A program made the position numbers and the translations under genes. Below the pieces are notes generated by a model. The model searched no databases and was not told the origin of the DNA. It saw only the letters and a program-made list of their open reading frames with translations. From Luteimonas aquatica (GTDB lineage: Bacteria; Pseudomonadota; Gammaproteobacteria; Xanthomonadales; Xanthomonadaceae), in NCBI RefSeq assembly GCF_022662575.1, contig NZ_JALBFU010000008.1, positions 1 to 64,000 on the forward strand: a stretch of DNA of 64,000 bases, in the 5' to 3' direction. Below, piece by piece: positions 18,646 to 27,265 of this stretch. Each line of letters opens with the position of its first letter. Positions within the stretch are counted from its first letter, which is position 1.

Positions 18646-19263
18646 ATGAGAGAGTTGATCCTGGCGATGACCATGTCGCTCGACTGCTTCGTCAGCGGCC
18701 CGGGGGACGACGTCCAATGGATGTTCGACGGCGACCCGGAGGCCCTGGCCTGGAAGGTGGAGAACCTGTGGGACGCCGGCCTGCTGGCCATGGGCAGCCG
18801 CTCCTTCCGCAGCATGGCCGCCTACTGGCAGACGTCCACCACGGCGTTCGCGCCGCCGATGAACCGTATTCCCAAGGCGGTCTTCTCGAAGGAGGGGCCG
18901 GCGATCCTGAAGGCGGCCGCGGCCACCCAGGATGCCCAGGACGGCGCGCCGCAAATCGCCCCGCTGCAGCCCGGCGCGGAAAGCTGGGCGCAGGCCCACG
19001 TGGCCAGCGGCGATCTGGCGGAGGAAGTGGCCAGGCTGAAAGCCCAGGAAGGCAAGCCGATCATCGTCCTGGGAGGCGCCGCCCTGGCGCGCAGCCTCAT
19101 CGCCCGGAACCTGGTCGACGAATATCGCCTGCTGGTGCATCCGATCGTGCTGGGCAAGGGCGCGCCGATCTTCTCCGACCTGAGCGCGCCGACGAGGCTC
19201 ACGCTGGCCGGTTCGAGGACTTTTCCGCGCGGATCGGTATTGCAGATCTATCGGCCGGCCTGA
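18646..19263 (+). CDS. dihydrofolate reductase-like protein (RibD C-terminal domain family)
   Basis: A 205-residue single-domain protein of the RibD_C/DHFR-like family. Visible marks are the first strand ELILAMTMSLDCFVSG, the WDAGLLAMGSRSF segment, and the nucleotide-binding VLGGAALARSLI followed by DEYRLLVHPIVLGKG. Such stand-alone proteins are NADPH-binding reductases of unknown physiological substrate; they lack the deaminase domain of RibD and do not make riboflavin by themselves. A GAGGAG box lies 8 bp before the ATG at 18646. It sits on the plus strand between infC and rpmI, which are minus-strand genes of a normally unbroken operon, so it is a late insertion into that locus. Confidence 0.85.
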   Translation: MRELILAMTMSLDCFVSGPGDDVQWMFDGDPEALAWKVENLWDAGLLAMGSRSFRSMAAYWQTSTTAFAPPMNRIPKAVFSKEGPAILKAAAATQDAQDGAPQIAPLQPGAESWAQAHVASGDLAEEVARLKAQEGKPIIVLGGAALARSLIARNLVDEYRLLVHPIVLGKGAPIFSDLSAPTRLTLAGSRTFPRGSVLQIYRPA

Positions 19264-19290
19264 GCCGGCCAAGGCCGCGCTGTGCGCGGC
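19253..19290 (+). terminator. tandem hairpins at the end of the RibD_C gene
   Basis: Two consecutive perfect 7-bp GC stems (19253-19259/19264-19270, spanning the stop codon, and 19274-19280/19284-19290 with a 3-nt loop) follow one another without a T tract. They may slow transcription between the convergent RibD_C gene and infC. Confidence 0.35.
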
Positions 19291-19406
19291 TCCGGGGCGG
19301 GCGATGCGAAGGCCGAGAGAGGCGGCGTACGCCGCGGCGGCGCGCGCCCCTGGCCGACCCCGGCTTCCGCTCTCTCAGCAAGAGAGGGAAAGCCGGTGCC
19401 TCGCGC

Positions 19407-19928
19407 TCACTTCTTCTTGGGCGCGATCATCATCACCATCTGCCGCCCTTCCAGGCGCGGACGCGACTCGATGACGATATCCTCGCCGAGGTCGGCCTCG
19501 ATGCGCGCGGCCATCTCGCGGCCCAGTTCCTGGTGGCTCATCTCGCGGCCGCGGAAGCGGATGTTGATCTTGACCTTGTCGCCTTCTTCCAGGAAGCGGC
19601 GGATGTTGCGCATCTTGATCTGATAGTCGCCCTCGTCGGTGACCGGGCGGAACTTCAGTTCCTTGATCTCGACCTGCTTCTGCTTCTTCTTGGCCTCGTT
19701 GGCCTTCTTCTGCATCTCGAAGCGGAACTTGCCGAAATCCATGATCTTGCAGACCGGCGGATCGGCATTGGGCTGGATTTCCACCAGATCCAGGCCTTCG
19801 CTTTCGGCCATCTGCAGTGCTTCGTCGCGCGAAAGCACGCCGATCATTTCGCCATCGGAACCGATCACGCGCACGCGCGGGACGCGGATCTCGTTGTTGC
19901 GGCGATTTTGCTTTTCAGGAGTACTGAT
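19407..19928 (-). CDS. infC: translation initiation factor IF-3 (probable ATC start)
   Basis: A 173-residue IF-3: N-terminal domain ([20 protein letters not shown], about residues 11-75), a lysine-rich linker, and C-terminal domain (about 85-173, ending MIAPKKK). It prevents subunit joining and proofreads the initiation codon. The family N terminus in this group is [10 protein letters not shown] directly after the initiator; here the codon at that place is ATC (19926-19928), with a GGAG box 8 nt upstream. Rare initiators such as AUU on infC give autoregulation in E. coli, so ATC fits. The alternative is the in-frame ATG at 19952, 8 codons earlier, which has no comparable ribosome-binding site. 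Confidence 0.95.
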   Translation of the reverse strand: MSTPEKQNRRNNEIRVPRVRVIGSDGEMIGVLSRDEALQMAESEGLDLVEIQPNADPPVCKIMDFGKFRFEMQKKANEAKKKQKQVEIKELKFRPVTDEGDYQIKMRNIRRFLEEGDKVKINIRFRGREMSHQELGREMAARIEADLGEDIVIESRPRLEGRQMVMMIAPKKK

Positions 19929-20018
19929 GTTGCGATCTCCAAAATGACTCATACCGGATGCGCACCGCACCCGGGCCTACTGCGCACGCCCGCGATATGG
20001 GCGCGCGCAGGCCACGCT

Positions 20019-21917
20019 TCAAGCTGCGTGCTCGCGCAGGCGCGCGGCGAAGTCTGCGACGGACATCGAGCCCAGATCTTCCCCCGTGCGCGAGCGCACC
20101 GCGATCGCCGCATTTTCCTTTTCGCGGTCGCCCGCGACGAGCAGATACGGCACGCGCTGCAGCGTATGCTCGCGAATCTTATAGCCGATCTTCTCGTTCC
20201 GCAAATCCGACTCGACCCGGAAGCCTTGATTTACAAGGGATTTCCGGACCTCCTCGACGTAGGAGGCCTGGCTGTCCGTGATGTTCATCACAACCGCCTG
20301 AACGGGGGCCAGCCAGGCCGGGAATGCACCAGCATGGTGCTCGATCAGGATGCCGATGAAGCGCTCCATCGAGCCCACGATGGCCCGGTGCAGCATGACC
20401 GGGGTCTGGCGCTGGCTCTGCTCGTCCACATATTCGGCCCCCAGGCGGCCGGGCATCATGAAATCGACCTGCATCGTGCCCAGCTGCCAGGTCCGGCCGA
20501 TGGCGTCCTTGAGGTGGTATTCGATCTTGGGCCCGTAGAAGGCCCCCTCCCCCGGCAGCTCCTGCCATTCCACCCCGCAGGCCGACAGGGCGCTGCGCAG
20601 GGCGGCCTCGGCCTTGTCCCAGGTGGCATCGTCGCCCAGGCGCGGCTCGGGGCGCAGGGCGATCTTGATCTGGATCTCGTCGAAGCCGAAGTGCCGGTAG
20701 ACGGCCAGGGCCTGCTGGTGGAAGGCGGTGACCTCGGCCTCGATCTGGTCCTCGCGGCAGAAGATGTGGCCGTCGTCCTGGGTGAAGCCGCGCACGCGCA
20801 GGATGCCGTGCAGCGCGCCCGAAGGCTCGTTGCGGTGGCAGGAGCCGAACTCGCCGTAGCGGATCGGCAGGTCGCGGTAGCTGTGCAGGCCCTGGTTGAA
20901 GACCTGCACGTGGCCGGGGCAGTTCATCGGCTTGACCGCGTAGGTGCGCTTCTCCGACTCGGTGAAGAACATGTTCTCCTTGTAGTTGTCCCAGTGGCCG
21001 GACTTCTGCCACAGCGACACGTCCAGGATCTGCGGGCAGCGCACCTCGCCGTAGCCGCTGTCGCGGTAGACGCCGCGCATGTACTGCTCCACCACCTGCC
21101 AGATCGACCAGCCCTTCGGGTGCCAGAACACCAGGCCCGGGGCCTCCTCCTGCAGGTGGAACAGGTCCTGCTGCTTGCCGATCTTGCGGTGGTCGCGCTT
21201 CTCGGCCTCCTCGATGCGCTGGATGTAGGCGGCCAGTTGCTTCTTGTCGGCCCAGGCGGTGCCGTAGATGCGCTGCAGCTGCTCGTTCTTCGAGTCGCCG
21301 CGCCAATAGGCGCCGGAGATGCGGGTCAGCTTGAAGGCCTTCAGGAAGCGCGTGTTCGGCACGTGCGGACCGCGGCACATGTCGACGTATTCCTGGTGGT
21401 AGTACAGGCCCATCTGCGTCTCGTCGGGCATATCCTCGACCAGGCGCAGCTTGTAGTCCTCGCCGCGCGACTTGAACACCTCCACCACTTCCGCGCGCGG
21501 CGTCATCTTCTTGACCACGTCGTAGTCCTGGTCGATCAGCTGCACCATGCGCTGCTCGATCGCGGCCAGGTCCTCGGGGGTGAACGGGCGCTCGAACCAG
21601 ATGTCGTAGTAGAAGCCCTCCTCGATCACCGGCCCGATCACCATCTTCGCGCCCGGATACAGCTGCTTGACCGCATGGCCGACCAGGTGCGCGGTGGAGT
21701 GGCGGATGATCTCCAGCCCCTCCTCGTCCTTGGGCGTGATGATCTGCAGGGTGGCGTCATGGTCGATGCGGTCGCTGGCATCGACCAGCCTGCCGTCGAC
21801 CTTGCCGGCCAGGGTGGCCTTGGCCAGGCCGGGGCCGATCGACTGGGCCACCTCCATGACAGAGACGGGGTGTTCGTATTCGCGGCGGCTGCCGTCGGGG
21901 AGCGTGATGTTGATCAT
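20019..21917 (-). CDS. thrS: threonyl-tRNA synthetase
   Basis: A 632-residue class II enzyme: TGS domain (about 1-62), editing domain with the zinc/catalytic HSTAHL and YC-like region (about 65-225), catalytic core (about 245-535; motif 2 [15 protein letters not shown], zinc ligands in MNCPGHV and the later His) and C-terminal anticodon-binding domain. It charges tRNA-Thr and edits Ser-tRNA(Thr). It heads the thrS-infC unit with a 90-bp gap to infC. No anomalies. Confidence 0.97.
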   Translation of the reverse strand: MINITLPDGSRREYEHPVSVMEVAQSIGPGLAKATLAGKVDGRLVDASDRIDHDATLQIITPKDEEGLEIIRHSTAHLVGHAVKQLYPGAKMVIGPVIEEGFYYDIWFERPFTPEDLAAIEQRMVQLIDQDYDVVKKMTPRAEVVEVFKSRGEDYKLRLVEDMPDETQMGLYYHQEYVDMCRGPHVPNTRFLKAFKLTRISGAYWRGDSKNEQLQRIYGTAWADKKQLAAYIQRIEEAEKRDHRKIGKQQDLFHLQEEAPGLVFWHPKGWSIWQVVEQYMRGVYRDSGYGEVRCPQILDVSLWQKSGHWDNYKENMFFTESEKRTYAVKPMNCPGHVQVFNQGLHSYRDLPIRYGEFGSCHRNEPSGALHGILRVRGFTQDDGHIFCREDQIEAEVTAFHQQALAVYRHFGFDEIQIKIALRPEPRLGDDATWDKAEAALRSALSACGVEWQELPGEGAFYGPKIEYHLKDAIGRTWQLGTMQVDFMMPGRLGAEYVDEQSQRQTPVMLHRAIVGSMERFIGILIEHHAGAFPAWLAPVQAVVMNITDSQASYVEEVRKSLVNQGFRVESDLRNEKIGYKIREHTLQRVPYLLVAGDREKENAAIAVRSRTGEDLGSMSVADFAARLREHAA

Positions 21918-22158
21918 GGGCGTCTGGCGAAAGCGCGTCCCTACGGCCCCGATTGGCTTCGGAGGCGCAAGGCTCGGAATTGGATGGTCCGGCCGGGGAT
22001 GGCCGGGGTCTTGTAAGGACGGACGTGGCGCGCCGAAGCGCCGTTCTCGAGGCGCTTGGGAAGGGTCAGCGCTGCAGGGGCGTAGTGCTCATGTCGCACG
22101 CTCGGCCGGCGTTTCCGCGGGCCACCTTCGGCTCGGTCATGGCGGTATGCCATGATGC

Positions 22159-22965
22159 TTGGCAATAGTTGGGGATCGGGGCCGGCAAGTCAATGGCGGC
22201 CGCGCGCCCTCCATACCCGCACACGCCCATGTCCCTGTGTCCCTGATCCGGTTGCCGGCCTCGCTGCATGGCGCCTTCCGCCTGGTGGCGGGGGGCGGCA
22301 CCGTGTTCCTGTTCTACGTCAGCCTGGTGTACCTGCTCGAGCCGCGTCCGGACGAGGCCGCGCAGATCTACGACTTCGCGGTCCTCATCGGATTCGAATT
22401 CATCCTCAATCCGCTCAACCTGATGCTGCTGATGCTCTCGCGCAGCCTGCTGGGCAAGATCGGCGTGGTGGTCTTCTTCGCCGGTTTCGTGGTGTCTTTC
22501 GCCATGCTGATGATCGACGCGCAGGCGATCAAGTTCATCATCGCCTCGGTGCTGGTCGGCCACTTCCTGCCCTTCGTGCAGCGTAGCGACGAGGCCTCCA
22601 TGCAGGCCTCCGGGGCGATGGCGCTGCGGATCATGTGGTACTTCGTGGTGATGATGGGATGCGCGTTCGGCGGCGCGCTGCTGCCGAGGATGGGCCTGGA
22701 CGAGGCGTGGCTGCAGGCCTCCCGCTATGACGAGATACGCAGGCACGGCGGCTTGCTGCTGGAACAGCCGTACATCGCCGCCTGGATCGGCGCCATCTAC
22801 TACGGCGGCATCCTCGCCGGGCAGCTGTCGTGGCTTATGCTCGCGATCCCGCCCCTGCGCCGAGGCGCCGACCGCCTCGGGGCATGGGCGGAGACATCCG
22901 CCGCGCGCATGGAACAGGCCAAACAGCGGCGACGCACCCCCGATCCGCGCTGGCCCGATCCATGA
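22159..22965 (+). CDS. integral membrane protein of unknown function
   Basis: I do not recognise a family. The frame encodes up to 268 residues. Hydrophobic segments are seen around VAGGGTVFLFYVSLVYLL, LIGFEFILNPLNLMLLML, IGVVVFFAGFVVSFAML, FIIASVLVGHFLPF, IMWYFVVMMGCAFGGAL and AAWIGAIYYGGILAG, so about five or six membrane spans with a basic C-terminal tail. The first possible initiator is TTG at 22159; a GTG at 22237 would give 242 residues and a more natural N terminus, so the start is uncertain. Its stop overlaps the ATG of the LacI gene by 4 bp, hinting at co-expression with the sugar regulator. Confidence 0.6.
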   Translation: MAIVGDRGRQVNGGRAPSIPAHAHVPVSLIRLPASLHGAFRLVAGGGTVFLFYVSLVYLLEPRPDEAAQIYDFAVLIGFEFILNPLNLMLLMLSRSLLGKIGVVVFFAGFVVSFAMLMIDAQAIKFIIASVLVGHFLPFVQRSDEASMQASGAMALRIMWYFVVMMGCAFGGALLPRMGLDEAWLQASRYDEIRRHGGLLLEQPYIAAWIGAIYYGGILAGQLSWLMLAIPPLRRGADRLGAWAETSAARMEQAKQRRRTPDPRWPDP

Positions 22966-23990
22966 CCATCAAAGGCAAACCCACATCGCTGGACATCGCG
23001 CACCTGGCCGGGGTGTCCCAGCCGACGGTCTCGCGCGCCCTGAGCGGCAGCCCGATGGTCAGCGAGGAGACGCGTCGGCGCATCCTGGCCATCGCCGAGC
23101 AGCTGAACTACAAGGTCGACAAGAACGCCTCCAGCCTGCGCCGGCGGCATTCGGGGACCATCGCCCTGCTCTTCTTCGAGGACCCGACGCCCGACGATTC
23201 GCAGATCAACCCCTTCTTCCTGTCCATGCTCGGCTCGATCACCCGCGCCTGCGGCCGGCGCGGCTACGACCTGCTGATCTCGTTCCAGCAATTGTCCGAG
23301 GACTGGCAGGCCGAGTACGAGGACAGCCACAAGGCCGACGGCATCCTGCTGCTCGGCTACGGGGACTACCTGGAATCGCAGGCGCGGCTGCGGCAGATGG
23401 CCGAGCGCGGCACGCACTTCGTGCGCTGGGGCTCGGCCTCCAGGGACCAGCCCGGGGTGTCCATCGGCTGCGACAACGTGCAGGGCGGCCACGACATCAC
23501 CGCGCACCTGCTCTCGCGGGGCCGGCGGCGCATCGCCTTCCTCGGCCATGCCTCCGACCACTATCCGGAATTCCTGGAACGCTACCGCGGCCATGTCGCT
23601 GCGCTGCGCGCGGCCGGACTGGAGGCTTCGCCGGCCTTGCAGGCCGACGCCATCACCACCGAGCAGTCCGGCTACGAGGCCGCCTGCGCGCTGCTCGAGC
23701 GCGGCGAGCGCTTCGATGCCGTGTTCGGCGCCAGCGACCTGATCGCCATCGGCGCCCTGCGCGCGCTGGCCGAGCGCGGCCTGCGCGTGCCGTCGGACGT
23801 GGCCGTGGCCGGCTTCGACGACATCCCGATGGCCGGCCTGGTGACGCCGGGACTGTCGACGGTGCAGCAGGACACGCGGCTGGCCGGCACCCTGCTGGTG
23901 GACAGCCTGCTGCGGCTGATCGGCGGGGAGCGCGTGGAGAACCAGACCATACCGGCGAAGCTGGTGCTGCGCGCCTCCACCGGCGCCTAG
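22962..23990 (+). CDS. LacI family regulator of the maltodextrin locus
   Basis: A 342-residue LacI/GalR repressor. The helix-turn-helix is at residues about 7-28 (LDIAHLAGVSQPTVSRAL), followed by the hinge helix (NASSLRRRHSGTIALLF) and a periplasmic-binding-protein-like effector domain (GYEAACALLERGERFDAVF, then VAVAGFDDIP). It overlaps the upstream membrane gene by 4 bp and is convergent with the amylase gene 10 bp away. The two identical operator-like sites before the TonB receptor and the alpha-glucosidase are its probable targets, with maltose or a glucoside as inducer. This link is inferred from position and from the palindrome type. Confidence 0.88.
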   Translation: MTIKGKPTSLDIAHLAGVSQPTVSRALSGSPMVSEETRRRILAIAEQLNYKVDKNASSLRRRHSGTIALLFFEDPTPDDSQINPFFLSMLGSITRACGRRGYDLLISFQQLSEDWQAEYEDSHKADGILLLGYGDYLESQARLRQMAERGTHFVRWGSASRDQPGVSIGCDNVQGGHDITAHLLSRGRRRIAFLGHASDHYPEFLERYRGHVAALRAAGLEASPALQADAITTEQSGYEAACALLERGERFDAVFGASDLIAIGALRALAERGLRVPSDVAVAGFDDIPMAGLVTPGLSTVQQDTRLAGTLLVDSLLRLIGGERVENQTIPAKLVLRASTGA

Positions 23991-24000
23991 GCGCCTGGCC

Positions 24001-25695
24001 TCAATGCGGCTGGCGCGATTTTCGCGCCATCAGTTCCGCCAGCCGCGTGCGCAGGTCCTGGCGGGTGATCGGGCCGCCGTACAGGAATACGCGCACGCCA
24101 TGGGCCGGAACGTCCGCTTCCAATCTCCCCTCGACATTGGAATCGCCCAGGCCGAACGCATCCCGCCAGCTGCCCGGCTGCAGGTATTCGCTCACCGTCA
24201 TGCGCCGCGGCGCATCGCCCTTGTTGAGCATGACCAGCGCGATCTGGCGCTCGCCGCCGTGGGCGAGCACGCGGTAGAACACCGCCTCGTCGCCTTGCAG
24301 GCGCACGTTCAGCTGCAGGCCGCGCTGCAGCGCGGGCGTCGCCTGGCGCAACAGGGCGATGCGCGCGAGCGCCCTGCGGATCGGATGCGAGCGCGCCGCC
24401 TCGATCCGCGGCTGGCCGAAATAGTTGCGGTTGCCGGCGTGCTCGGCGCGCCCGCGCATGAACCCGACTTCGGAACCGTAATAGACCACCGGGATCCCGC
24501 GCGCGGTGAACAGCCAGTTGTGCGCATCGACGAACCCGGCATCCGTGGCGTCCAGGCGCGGCATGTCGTGGTTGTCGTAGAACGTCATCAGCTCGTAGGG
24601 ATTGGCGTACGGGCCGTTCTCCAGGTGCAGCGGTTCGCGCAACCGCTCGAATCCGGCGCGCTGGCCGCCGAACACCTCCGCGATCCCCGCCTTGAGCGGA
24701 AAATCGAGCACGCTGGTCTCGCCGTGCCCGCGCCAGGTGTGGTGGGCGATCTTGTCCGCGTCGTAGTCGAAGGCCTCGCCGAACATGAAGAAACCGGGAT
24801 GCCTGGCGCGGATGCGGCTGGTGAACTTCTGCCAGAAGGCATCCGGCATCCAGCCGATGGTGTCGATGCGGAAGGCGGCGGCGCCCTGCTCGATCCATTG
24901 CTCGTAGGCGCCGACCAGATAGTCGAGCACCGCCGGATTGTTCTCGTTGAAATCCGACAGCTCCGCCAGCCCGCCGCCGGTGTTGTAGAAGGCATGCAGC
25001 GGGTTGCGTGCGGGATCGAGCTTGGACGGCGGCAGATTCTGGTGGTCCGCCAGCAGCGTGCCGTCCTTGCCGAACACCTGCCCGAACATCGGCTGCGCTT
25101 CTACCATGGTGTAGGCCGGCGAGCCGTGGTTGCCGACGATGTCCAGCACCACCTTCAGGTTGTTCGAACGCATCGCCTGCGTGAAGCCGGCGAAGTCCAG
25201 GCCGGGACTCGGCAGATGCTCGTCGAGCCGGTAGAAGTTCACCCCCCAGTAGCCGTGGTAGCCGGCCTTGCCGCGGTCGGTGAGCGAGCTGCCCCATGTC
25301 ACCGGCTTGCCGCCGGTGAAGGCCTCGTCCGGATTGTCGACGATCGGCGTCACCCAGACCGCGTCGAATCCCATGCCGCGGATGTAGCCGGCGTTGTCGA
25401 CGATGCCCTTGAAGTCGCCGCCGAGGTAGCCGATGTTGTCGGTCTCGCCGTCCGGCCCCCGCACCGGAAGGTCGAAGGTGCGATGGGCGCCGCCCTGGTC
25501 GCGATGGTCGTTGCCCGGGTCGCCGTTGACGAAGCGGTCGGTGACCACGAAATACACCGCGTTGGCCGCGAAGGGCTCGAGCGTGCCGTAGTAGTCGGGG
25601 GCGCCGGCGGCGGCGTCCGCGCTCATCGCGGGGCCCGGGGACTGGCAGCCGGCCAGGGCCGCGAGCATCGCGAGCGGCAGCAGCGTCGTCTTCAT
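24001..25695 (-). CDS. GH13 alpha-amylase family lipoprotein (maltodextrin hydrolase)
   Basis: A 564-residue exported glycoside hydrolase. The signal sequence ends in a lipobox LAGC near residue 16, so it is probably anchored in the periplasm or outer membrane. GH13 regions are clear: I DIVGNH, II FRIDTIGW (nucleophile Asp), III FGEAFD (acid Glu) and IV FYDNHD. A short C-terminal beta domain follows. It should split maltodextrins or cyclodextrins imported through the neighbouring TonB receptor. It starts 5 bp after the MFS transporter stop, so they form one transcript. Precise specificity (amylase, cyclomaltodextrinase or neopullulanase-like) cannot be read. Confidence 0.88.
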   Translation of the reverse strand: MKTTLLPLAMLAALAGCQSPGPAMSADAAAGAPDYYGTLEPFAANAVYFVVTDRFVNGDPGNDHRDQGGAHRTFDLPVRGPDGETDNIGYLGGDFKGIVDNAGYIRGMGFDAVWVTPIVDNPDEAFTGGKPVTWGSSLTDRGKAGYHGYWGVNFYRLDEHLPSPGLDFAGFTQAMRSNNLKVVLDIVGNHGSPAYTMVEAQPMFGQVFGKDGTLLADHQNLPPSKLDPARNPLHAFYNTGGGLAELSDFNENNPAVLDYLVGAYEQWIEQGAAAFRIDTIGWMPDAFWQKFTSRIRARHPGFFMFGEAFDYDADKIAHHTWRGHGETSVLDFPLKAGIAEVFGGQRAGFERLREPLHLENGPYANPYELMTFYDNHDMPRLDATDAGFVDAHNWLFTARGIPVVYYGSEVGFMRGRAEHAGNRNYFGQPRIEAARSHPIRRALARIALLRQATPALQRGLQLNVRLQGDEAVFYRVLAHGGERQIALVMLNKGDAPRRMTVSEYLQPGSWRDAFGLGDSNVEGRLEADVPAHGVRVFLYGGPITRQDLRTRLAELMARKSRQPH

Positions 25696-25700
25696 CGTCC

Positions 25701-27191
25701 TCACCGCGCGGCCAAGGGATGCACGGACGGCGCCGGACGCGGTACCCGCAGCACGCACAGGCCCGCGACGATCAGGCTGATGCCGCCGATCGTCAGGGCA
25801 TGGATCGGCTGCGCGCCGAAGAAGGTCTTCAGCAGCACGCCCAGCACGCTGGCCGCCACCAGTTGGGGAATGACGATGAAGAAATTGAAGATGCCCATGT
25901 AGACGCCCATCTTCTGCGCGGGAACGCTGTCGGACAGCAATGCGTAGGGCAGCGACAGGATCGATGCCCAGGCGAAGCCGACGCCGAGCATCGACAGCAG
26001 CAGCCAATGCGGATCGCGGATCACCGCGATCGACAGCAGCCCGAGGCCGCCGAGCACCGCGTTGATCAGGTGGCTCGCGCGGATGCCCAGTGCTCGCACC
26101 ATCCACGGGATCGCGATCGCGGCCAGGGCCGCGAAACCGTTGTAGGCCGCGAACAGCACGCCGACCCAGTTGGCCCCTTCGTTGTAGGCCGCCGACGCCG
26201 GATCGGCGCTGCCGAAGTGCACCTGCGCGACCGCCGAGGTGGTGTAGATCCACATCGCGAACAGGGCGAACCAGGAGAAGAACTGCACCACGGCCAGGGT
26301 GCGCATCGCCGCCGGCATCTCCTGCATGTCGTCGACGATGCTGGCGAAGGCGCCGTCGCCGCGCATCCGCGTGCGCACGAGCAAGGCGAGGCCATAGAAG
26401 CCCATCAGGCCACCGAGAATGAACAGCTGCCTGTCCAGCCGCCAATACGTCACCGCGGCGATCCCCGCCGCACCGGCAAGCAGCCATGCCAGGGCCTGGC
26501 GGCGCAGGCGATGGCGATCGACGGCGCGCGCGGGCAGCGGCGGCGCTTCGTCCCAGGCCGCGAGGGTGTCGGGCGGATACTCGCGCGTGCGCAGCACCGT
26601 CCACAGGATCGCCAGGAACAGCACCGCGCCGCCGAAGTAGAACGCGTAGCGCACCGTATCCGGCACTTCCCCGGGCCCGGCCGTGTTGCCGACCCCGGCC
26701 TTGGCCAGCAGCCACGGCAGCAGGCTAGCCACCACCGAGCCGGCACCAATGAAGAAGCTCTGCATCAGATAGCCGCCCGGGCGCTGGCGCTGCGGGAGCT
26801 GGTCGCCGACGAAGGCCCGGAACGGCTCCATCGAGACGTTGATGGAAGCATCCAGGATCCACAGCAAGCCCGCCGCGACCCACAGGGCCGGCGAATTCGG
26901 CATCGCGAACAGGGCGAGCGTGGCGAACAGCGCGCCGACCATGAAATAGGGCCGGCGGCGCCCGAAGCGCGTCCAGGTGCGGTCGGAGCAATAGCCGACG
27001 ATCGGCTGCACCAGCAGCCCGGTCAGGGGCGCGGCGATCCACAGCAGCGGAATCTCGTCGACCTCGGCGCCGAGCGTCTGGAAGATGCGGCTGACGTTGG
27101 CGTTCTGCAGGGCGAAGCCGAACTGGATGCCCAGGAACCCGAAACACATGTTCCAGATCTGCCAGAACGACAGCTGCGGTTTACCGCTCAT
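25701..27191 (-). CDS. MFS sugar symporter, GPH/SUC-like
   Basis: A 496-residue membrane protein with about twelve hydrophobic segments. The start, LSFWQIWNMCFGFLGIQFGFALQNANVSRIF, and the loop DRTWTRFGRRRPYF are typical of the glycoside-pentoside-hexuronide or sucrose/maltose-type symporters of Xanthomonas and Caulobacter. It would carry maltose or glucosides from the periplasm into the cell by proton symport. It is placed between the TonB receptor and the amylase gene on the same strand. The ATG at 27191 was chosen because the MSGKPQLSFWQIWN start is conserved in the family. Confidence 0.88.
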   Translation of the reverse strand: MSGKPQLSFWQIWNMCFGFLGIQFGFALQNANVSRIFQTLGAEVDEIPLLWIAAPLTGLLVQPIVGYCSDRTWTRFGRRRPYFMVGALFATLALFAMPNSPALWVAAGLLWILDASINVSMEPFRAFVGDQLPQRQRPGGYLMQSFFIGAGSVVASLLPWLLAKAGVGNTAGPGEVPDTVRYAFYFGGAVLFLAILWTVLRTREYPPDTLAAWDEAPPLPARAVDRHRLRRQALAWLLAGAAGIAAVTYWRLDRQLFILGGLMGFYGLALLVRTRMRGDGAFASIVDDMQEMPAAMRTLAVVQFFSWFALFAMWIYTTSAVAQVHFGSADPASAAYNEGANWVGVLFAAYNGFAALAAIAIPWMVRALGIRASHLINAVLGGLGLLSIAVIRDPHWLLLSMLGVGFAWASILSLPYALLSDSVPAQKMGVYMGIFNFFIVIPQLVAASVLGVLLKTFFGAQPIHALTIGGISLIVAGLCVLRVPRPAPSVHPLAAR

Positions 27192-27233
27192 GCGCTCTAC
27201 CCGTCGGCGTTGCGGACAGCATACAGGCCAGGC

Positions 27234-27257
27234 GCGGGAGCGCTCGCACGCTCCCGC
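27234..27257 (-). terminator. hairpin between TonB receptor and MFS genes
   Basis: A 9-bp perfect inverted repeat (GCGGGAGCG / CGCTCCCGC) with a 6-nt loop lies 9 bp after the receptor stop on the minus strand. Without a T tract it probably stabilises the receptor mRNA or causes partial termination before the MFS-amylase pair. Confidence 0.45.
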
Positions 27258-27265
27258 TCCGCCGC

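Noticed and set aside
19322-19335. Palindrome GCGGCGTACGCCGC between the RibD_C gene and infC
   Set aside because: Short GC palindromes are expected by chance at this base composition, and nothing ties it to a regulator.
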